Of a stretch of DNA of 10,584 bases, positions 6,501 to 10,584 are shown in pieces (position 1 is the stretch's first letter; every line of letters begins with the position of its first letter). The stretch is from Candidatus Woesearchaeota archaeon (GTDB lineage: Archaea; Nanobdellota; Nanobdellia; Woesearchaeales; 21-14-0-10-32-9). The notes under the pieces are model-generated. The model did not search any database. It was not told the origin of the DNA and saw only the letters and a list, made by a program, of their open reading frames with translations. The position numbers and the translations under genes were made by a program. The stretch is from NCBI GenBank assembly GCA_003560545.1, contig PWLK01000109.1, positions 1-10,584 of the forward strand, written 5' to 3'.

Positions 6501-9369
6501 CCCCTGGCCCTGTGATTGTATAAGCATAATGACTGAGACCAGAAGGACCTACTTCTACGCCTGAATCATTTATCTCAAAGTTAACCCTGGTCAAAGAACA
6601 AGTAAGATCGCTTTGCAACACTATCTCAGGGGTGCCAGGCGGAGAAGAATCAATCATAACACTACGATAAGCCATGCCTGGAACATCGTCGCATTCAGCG
6701 TACAACGTGTGCTCCCCATCATCAAGGTTTACGCTAGCCTCATAAATCCTTGCCCCGCTGCCATGGAAACCTGCTGGGCTCATCTGGACAGAGGTAGATG
6801 CTTCCTGGGGGTGGCCAACGTGGAGGCGGCACGCGGAATCAACACCAGACATAATCCCTATTTCCACGTCTACACTCCTCGTTGTGAATAACTGGCCGTC
6901 ATCAGGAGTTATAAAGAACACGTTAGGAGTCTGTGTGAAATCCACTTCGTACTCAAAGGACTCCGTGGTATCAAGGCCTGCAGGGTTTTCACATATAACG
7001 TTAAACGCATAAGTGTGCTGGGATACCGTTGAAGGCATCGTTATTTTTTCATCCCTGTCAAAACTGAAATCTTCAAGCGAAGAAAAAGCGTCCCATGAAG
7101 ACCTCCCTGAGTGCACCAAAGGATTATTAGCCTGCTCCGGGACGTTAACAGCTTCAACTATACAAGCAGACACATGGCTTGTCTGAATTGAAAAAGAGAA
7201 ATCTCTTTCAAGGTAATTCAAAGCAGAAGGAGGGTTTCTTTCAGATAATTCAATGCCAGGCCCTGAATCGTAATGACCTGCCATTATGGTTCCTTCAAAG
7301 AACTCGTCTTCAGCAGAATCATCCCTGCAAAGAACGTGCAAAGGAACCAAGCCGTCCCCCGCGCTGTAACCATCATGAAGCAATTCGCCTAAATTAAAAT
7401 TATTCGCGTAAGCAATAGGAGGATTGTTCCCGTCAGGAGACCTGTGGTTAAAGCTATAAGGAAGCTCGTTGAAAAGCTCGGAAGTACTAAGACCATCTAT
7501 TAAGTCGTGCTCAAAGCCAAACTTGCACGTTGAAGGCCACCTCCTAAAACCGATTTCGAGGTCGAACTCATCAGTGTCGCTGTCCGCGAAGTCAGGGTAA
7601 TCCACCAACCTGTTCCCAGGGCTTACCACCCATAACTGGCCGGCTGCCACGAATCCTTCGCATTCAGGGATGCCTGCAGCGCTCACAACCACGCTCTCAC
7701 TCGCTTGGGAGCCAACGTTTCCCGAGTTGTCAATAATCCTAGCTCTTATTTGAAGAGTGTCGCCAACGCTGGTAAAATCACCTATGTGTACATCTAAGAT
7801 ATCGTCTTCTGTTGAACCAGTAATATCATCGAAACCAGGCCCTGATATTATGTACTCGTAACGATTAAATCCTGAAGGGCCTATATTTGCTTCTGACCTG
7901 TCCAACTCAAAGTTAAGATAGTTAGGGGAACAAGTAAGCTCCCTGTCAAGAACAATCCTTGGCTCATCAGGACTCGTGGAATCAACAAGTACTTCGTGTT
8001 CAAAAACCTCTACGGAGTAAGAGCAGTTAACAAGAACGCTGTACCTTCCATCTTCAGGTACTTGGTGGCTTGCGGAATACATCGTCCAGTCATCCCTGTC
8101 CATGGAATGATACGTTGTTTCATACCCTTCCCCTGCAACCCTGTAACTGCACGAAACATCATCTCCTGGCCTGGCTACTTCAACTTCTATATCCAGAACC
8201 CTGTCCCTCACAGACTTTTCAGGTGAAAGAAAGTCTACATGTTGGTGCCTGTCAATATCAACGTCGTAGCTTATTAACTTGCTGTTACGCCAGCCAGCGA
8301 ACTTCTCACATGTCACAGTGAAATCATAAGTGTACTGCCGGGGATCCCTTGGAACGTTTATCCTTTCCACCCTTTCAAGCTCGTACATAGTCCTGTCACC
8401 CTCTGAAAAAGCACCCCAATTCGTGTTGCCTGAATAAACATTTACATTGCCCTCGCTAGGCGAATTAGTGTTTTCAACCACGCAAATAGAAGGAGCACTT
8501 GTTCTTATTATAAGATCAAAATCCCTTGTGCCAACAAGCATACTAGGCCTAGCTGACAACTCTATATCCATGCTTGGATTCGTATCTGATGCAAGGTCTA
8601 TTTCCTCGTAAGAATAAATAAAGCCTTCACCAGGGCTTGCGAAATCCGGGTCAGTATCCCTGCATATCACGTATAAAGTCCTGAACGACCCGTCATGAGG
8701 GTAACCGCTTTGAATGATGTTCACATTAAAATCTTCCTTGTAAGCAATTTCACCGCCGCTAGCAGATCTGAACGTATCAGTAGTCATATGCTCAAATGCA
8801 TGCTCTAAGTCTTCAGAGAAAGCACTAGTGACATAACCGCATTCCCCAGGCCTTTCAAGGCCTAATTCCAATCTAAAACTAGATGTCTGGCTAACACCGA
8901 ACCTTGGCGTATCAACATAAGGGTTTTCAGGGCTTTCAACCCAGATATCCATCATATCAACTTCGGTAGTGAAATTAACATAGGTCTCCATAGCCAGCTC
9001 CCAGTCATTCTTTGTTTCCAGGAATAACTGGTGCTTCCCATTAGGAATATGATAAGGAACTTCGAATTCGTAAGTAACACCGGAATCATCCTCAGTTTTT
9101 TCTGGCTGGCTTATCTCCAACGACCTACCCCTGTCAAGGTTTGTAAGGCTGAAACCCTCCAAGGACACGCCAGGGTCTTCAAAGCTTACAATTATGGTAG
9201 GCCTTGTAGACTTATACGGATCGGTTTCTTCAGCGGTACAAGTAATTACCCCTCCAATTGCAGGCCCGCAAACAGGTGTTATAACACGCTCTGTTTCTCC
9301 TGAAGCAGGAACTAGGAAGAACACAACTACTAATACAACCATTAAAGCAAATAAAAACTTATCTCGCAC
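3538..9369 (-). CDS. Giant repetitive surface protein, membrane-anchored, about 1943 residues
   Basis: The gene encodes an exported, envelope-anchored protein; it is not recognised as a named family. A signal peptide (1-24, hydrophobic core then ASG/E) is followed by an Ig-like region (25-141) and three tandem supra-repeats (142-578, 579-1021, 1022-1445). Each looks like four Ig-like beta domains, with landmarks IWV.SP, CRD, a VEN or ENxAGL stretch and DSSPP/DGTPP. Another Ig-like domain (1447-1536), a Cys-rich triple repeat (1540-1678), a calcium-binding-type DTDGDGLPDWW...GTDP segment (1685-1726), one membrane helix (about 1742-1764) and a Lys/Glu/Ser/Pro-rich cytoplasmic tail (1765-1943) complete it. 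Many sequons are present. The start is GTG 9369, because GAGAGGGTG lies 7 nt upstream and the signal peptide then begins normally; TTG at 9414 would add 15 poorly fitting residues. Probable role: adhesin or surface scaffold working with the adjacent pilin-like proteins. Confidence 0.88.
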   Translation of the reverse strand: MRDKFLFALMVVLVVVFFLVPASGETERVITPVCGPAIGGVITCTAEETDPYKSTRPTIIVSFEDPGVSLEGFSLTNLDRGRSLEISQPEKTEDDSGVTYEFEVPYHIPNGKHQLFLETKNDWELAMETYVNFTTEVDMMDIWVESPENPYVDTPRFGVSQTSSFRLELGLERPGECGYVTSAFSEDLEHAFEHMTTDTFRSASGGEIAYKEDFNVNIIQSGYPHDGSFRTLYVICRDTDPDFASPGEGFIYSYEEIDLASDTNPSMDIELSARPSMLVGTRDFDLIIRTSAPSICVVENTNSPSEGNVNVYSGNTNWGAFSEGDRTMYELERVERINVPRDPRQYTYDFTVTCEKFAGWRNSKLISYDVDIDRHQHVDFLSPEKSVRDRVLDIEVEVARPGDDVSCSYRVAGEGYETTYHSMDRDDWTMYSASHQVPEDGRYSVLVNCSYSVEVFEHEVLVDSTSPDEPRIVLDRELTCSPNYLNFELDRSEANIGPSGFNRYEYIISGPGFDDITGSTEDDILDVHIGDFTSVGDTLQIRARIIDNSGNVGSQASESVVVSAAGIPECEGFVAAGQLWVVSPGNRLVDYPDFADSDTDEFDLEIGFRRWPSTCKFGFEHDLIDGLSTSELFNELPYSFNHRSPDGNNPPIAYANNFNLGELLHDGYSAGDGLVPLHVLCRDDSAEDEFFEGTIMAGHYDSGPGIELSERNPPSALNYLERDFSFSIQTSHVSACIVEAVNVPEQANNPLVHSGRSSWDAFSSLEDFSFDRDEKITMPSTVSQHTYAFNVICENPAGLDTTESFEYEVDFTQTPNVFFITPDDGQLFTTRSVDVEIGIMSGVDSACRLHVGHPQEASTSVQMSPAGFHGSGARIYEASVNLDDGEHTLYAECDDVPGMAYRSVMIDSSPPGTPEIVLQSDLTCSLTRVNFEINDSGVEVGPSGLSHYAYTITGPGGLEESGTSNSRIINHDVGWLSHGQELEIRAWLVNNAGNEGSPATATVEVSGSGDPACDGVDFPGDIWVRSPSNTYVDFPDFAVGSTESFDLEIGFRMPAECGYRLTRTGDVAQDFDTSRRFDHSGSTSEEQIGLVEGFDPGNEITGYAYDGTLFPLYIICRDGEGNHYTQTFSVGSDTSPPDITLGMKPRMLVDRENTIFTLDIETDTESVCTVENTRHPGLGAANIISGRTPGYGFSSFNDYVLEREERISVQPDPAEYDYGFEVMCENLAGLQSTESFDYEVRLEQSLNIRFLSPGDIAMEGDVDINISVSQEDNCEYSINDPDSGFSSFTATDDFDNGRRIYTATESLDEGIQTIYTTCDRFIGTVETDIHVDGTPPTTNLTIDPYTCSYNSLSFTIQGEDDENGTGLDMFYYNVTYYDDPSFFSVERSVSPGTGSRSVNLDIPFDDFFDGGILRVWAWSSDIAGNVEDKSSYMGVEISNSSIPQCDFTPPTAIINETFDEERKEWTVLVDCEDDHSGCSGQFYYSLHATPGENCTYDQPRNLMDPIFVTETSDLCVAVYDRNNNNDTARLSLVVDYPLHCFDENGTQISCGGDCPSCEVGEACEVDSDCASNYCLDGVCAEASCEDGVQSGLQTDVDCGGPDCPACEVGLMCKVDGDCVSGNCVDGICEEPSCTNNKRDGLETDVDCGGPDCPACERGLRCEIDSDCETNYCSDEGICELHPEQDTDGDGLPDWWEEKYFGCITCADPDEDVNNDGKTNMEHFLAGTDPTAPVDPEDVVERNTLALILIILGAVFLVLGILLVVQRQVPVLNDFFEGLLPSTPKTSGGSQPSTPSRMPSKQEMPSQQSSMPKPLTPGTVETQKERVRREALRRKSRAKKFSSRKSLLSAFDEGNPFAGLEKDSGKEGDSKSKEGSPKPVIKEKQLEKEEKPSKKESSSKPAAKESPEEKKEEKTSEAPKEKEEGDVFEKLKNLNSKKKAKKKS
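3541..4146 (-). other. Membrane anchor and charged cytoplasmic tail of the giant protein
   Basis: A hydrophobic segment (LALILIILGAVFLVLGILLV) is followed by 179 residues rich in Pro, Ser, Lys and Glu that end KKKAKKKS. With the N-terminal signal peptide this predicts an outside N-terminus and an inside tail. The tail is encoded by a strongly purine-biased minus strand (pyrimidine-rich as written). It is probably disordered or partly coiled-coil. Confidence 0.75.
4192..4317 (-). other. Calcium-binding-type repeat segment next to the membrane
   Basis: Residues about 1685-1726 of the giant protein read DTDGDGLPDWWEEKYFG and later DEDVNNDGKTNMEHFLAGTD. Spaced Asp/Asn-Gly loops followed by a GTDP ending are typical of thrombospondin type 3 or EF-hand-like repeats of secreted proteins. 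A calcium-stabilised stalk just outside the membrane is the likely meaning. Confidence 0.75.
4403..4440 (-). repeat. 38-bp exact direct repeat, copy 1
   Basis: This is identical to 4550-4587, exactly 147 bp (49 codons) away. It encodes the conserved CGGPDCPAC core of the Cys-rich repeat. Confidence 0.85.
4550..4587 (-). repeat. 38-bp exact direct repeat, copy 2
   Basis: Partner of 4403-4440, in the same frame. The identity extends through synonymous positions, which points to recent duplication or gene conversion and not only protein-level conservation. Confidence 0.85.
5035..6306 (-). repeat. Supra-repeat C of the giant protein
   Basis: Residues about 1022-1445, starting IWVRSPSNTYVDFPDF. 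It aligns by eye with supra-repeat B along its whole length; for example ENLAGLQSTESFDYEV matches ENPAGLDTTESFEYEV. Around that motif, 5653-5708 against the B copy near 6945-7000 is roughly 80% identical in DNA. Confidence 0.8.
6307..7635 (-). repeat. Supra-repeat B of the giant protein
   Basis: Residues about 579-1021, starting LWVVSPGNRLVDYPDF. Shared landmarks with A and C include FDLEIGFR, a CRD after a short strand, a FxYEV strand, and SSPP followed by a TCS strand with GPSGL..YAYTITGPG. Confidence 0.8.
7636..8946 (-). repeat. Supra-repeat A of the giant protein
   Basis: Residues about 142-578, starting IWVESPENPYVDTPRF. It is the most diverged of the three copies at the ENxAGL-type motif (CEKFAGWRNSKLISYDV), but keeps the order of landmarks, including GPSGFNRYEYIISGPG. 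Confidence 0.78.
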
Positions 9370-9376
9370 TACTATA

Positions 9377-9385
9377 CACCCTCTC
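9377..9385 (-). promoter_or_regulatory. Shine-Dalgarno site setting the GTG start of the giant gene
   Basis: GAGAGGGTG on the minus strand ends 7 nt before GTG 9369. It lies in the roughly 40-nt gap after the upstream stop (TGA, 9411-9413). No equally good site precedes the TTG at 9414. Confidence 0.65.
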
Positions 9386-9410
9386 TTTTCATAAACACTT
9401 CGAAAACCAT

Positions 9411-10584
9411 TCAATCACGTATAATAATCCTAGGCGTACTAAACACAGTATCTCTTAAGTCAAGCTTTACCACTTTGTAAGCCTCGTTGCCACCCATATC
9501 TGCCATTGACACATTCAAATAACCAATGCCAAAATAAGTTGGAGGCGCTGTGAAATTCCTTGATACTCCTACGCCTGCCTCCCTGTTAGGAGTACACGAA
9601 CCTCCATTTCCATAAAACCTGCAAAACAACGCGGTATCATCACAAGGGAAAAACATATTCCCGTAATCCGGATGAACAAGTTCTGGGTTGAAAGGATCGC
9701 AATCAAACCTAAGATCTACCTCGTCCCTTATCAGGTTTTCATTGTACTCATCACCGTTCTCAGTAATTGAAATCCTGGGCGGCGTGCCATCAACAGCGAA
9801 AACAATCCTTTGAGCGTTCCCACCAGGATAATATCCGGTTATGTCTTCAAAGCTGCACCGCGTATCCAACAAGTATATGCCATCCTCCTCAACAATAATC
9901 TCCTTGGAATGATTTAAGTTATTGTTCGTATCAAAATTTCTCCATACACCACCTGTATCGGAAAGGAACTTTCTCTTGCTAAACTGGCAGTACTCAGCAG
10001 CCTCCTCTGTATTCAACGATATAGGTATGCTTCCAGGAGCAAAAGTCTTCTCATCACCAGCCCTAGGGCTTGCCCCGTGGATAGTCCTGTCAAGCTCAAC
10101 AGTAATTATATCACTCCAGGACTCGTGCTGGCCGTAAGAATCAACACAATTAACAGATAACACGTACTCACCATCAATCAACGCGTTAAATGACGTAATC
10201 AAAGGACTGTTGCCTTCAACGTGCCTTGTAGAGCTAAAACCATCATCATCCGTGCTTCTCAGCCTTACAGTACAACTCATAGAATCATCCCAAGCATCTC
10301 CAAGACCTTCAACGTCACGGTTTCTGATGTACACATCCAAATCCATAACAACGGCAGCACCAAGAACCCTTGAGCTAGTATGATATGTAACGTTAAAAGA
10401 CTCATTGAAACCAGGAACCAAGAAAAAAGAAATGCTCTGAACTTCTTCGTGGTTCTGCGCGTTATCCACAGAGAAAAAACTCAGAACATACTCCCCAGAA
10501 TCTAAACCATCAACTCTTTCTCTTAACTCAGACAAACGCATATCCGGATAAGAAGGGTTCTGCCCTGCTCTTGTTATACTGAAA
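9411..10584 (-). CDS. Secreted Ig-like surface protein, 5' end outside the window
   Basis: The frame is open to the window edge (FSITRAGQNPSYPD precedes the first Met at 10541), so 390 C-terminal residues of a longer protein are visible. About four Ig-like beta domains are suggested. Landmarks are a YVLSFFSVDNAQN strand, paired Cys in SMSC.../VNCVDSYG, a second pair in EYCQF.../TRCSF, the linker VDGTPPRISI, and a final ADMGGNEAYKVVKLDL strand. DGTPP linkers and N-A/G-N turns match the giant protein encoded next, so the two are probably related in fold and function. The protein ends RIIIRD without a membrane helix, so it would be released or held by partners. It is the first gene visible in the operon. 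No function can be assigned beyond a surface or adhesive role. Confidence 0.8.
   Translation of the reverse strand, partial: FSITRAGQNPSYPDMRLSELRERVDGLDSGEYVLSFFSVDNAQNHEEVQSISFFLVPGFNESFNVTYHTSSRVLGAAVVMDLDVYIRNRDVEGLGDAWDDSMSCTVRLRSTDDDGFSSTRHVEGNSPLITSFNALIDGEYVLSVNCVDSYGQHESWSDIITVELDRTIHGASPRAGDEKTFAPGSIPISLNTEEAAEYCQFSKRKFLSDTGGVWRNFDTNNNLNHSKEIIVEEDGIYLLDTRCSFEDITGYYPGGNAQRIVFAVDGTPPRISITENGDEYNENLIRDEVDLRFDCDPFNPELVHPDYGNMFFPCDDTALFCRFYGNGGSCTPNREAGVGVSRNFTAPPTYFGIGYLNVSMADMGGNEAYKVVKLDLRDTVFSTPRIIIRD

Noticed and set aside
6133..6564. Plus-strand open frame of 143 codons inside the giant gene
   Set aside because: It is antisense to an intact repeat-bearing frame, has no ribosome site and no recognisable domain, and shows a Pro/Arg/Thr-rich pattern typical of a shadow frame. 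Other plus-strand frames in 3079-10137 were rejected for the same reasons.
9370..9414. TTG at 9414 as the start of the giant protein
   Set aside because: It would add 15 residues, including charged ones, before the signal peptide and overlap the upstream stop, while GTG 9369 has a good ribosome site at the right distance.

Overview
The window looks archaeal, most likely from a DPANN-type lineage such as Woesearchaeota or Pacearchaeota. That placement is inferred from protein style, not from a marker gene. The support is: Shine-Dalgarno sites of the archaeal GGAGGTGA type in front of tightly packed genes; a TATA box instead of a bacterial -35/-10 promoter; four consecutive small proteins with an N-terminal prepilin/class III-like signal followed by a single membrane helix; and very large secreted Ig-like proteins rich in Cys and in N-glycosylation sequons.

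Layout. Positions 1-119 are a short, GC-richer flank with no gene I can support. Positions 129-1024 are a complete 896-bp insertion sequence with imperfect terminal inverted repeats and a 9-bp target duplication (CTCTTTACC at 120-128 and 1025-1033). It carries one plus-strand DDE transposase of IS6-like type. The transposase is interrupted by an in-frame TGA at 930-932, after which 29 more family-like codons run to a TAG at 1020-1022. A strong hairpin at 182-214 lies between the TATA box and the transposase start.

Everything from 1029 to the right edge is one minus-strand gene train, read from high to low coordinates. First comes the 3' part of a secreted Ig-like protein (9411-10584, 5' end outside the window). 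Next is a giant surface protein of about 1943 residues (3538-9369). It has a signal peptide, three tandem supra-repeats of 424-443 residues, a Cys-rich triple repeat, a calcium-binding-type motif, one transmembrane helix and a 179-residue charged cytoplasmic tail. Four pilin-like membrane proteins follow (3045-3530, 2011-3042, 1538-2029, 1029-1541). Genes overlap or lie at most about 40 nt apart, and most Shine-Dalgarno sites sit inside or across the end of the upstream gene, which fits a co-transcribed, translationally coupled operon.

How they may work together. The co-occurrence of secreted Ig-like giants with four different single-helix pilin-like proteins suggests one cell-surface assembly. 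By analogy it could be a minor-pilin complex carrying or anchoring a large adhesin. This is an inference from architecture and neighbourhood; no ATPase, platform protein or prepilin peptidase is in the window. The insertion sequence landed exactly on the stop codon of the last pilin-like gene, and the duplicated target restored that stop, so the operon's coding capacity is intact although its native 3' flank has been displaced.
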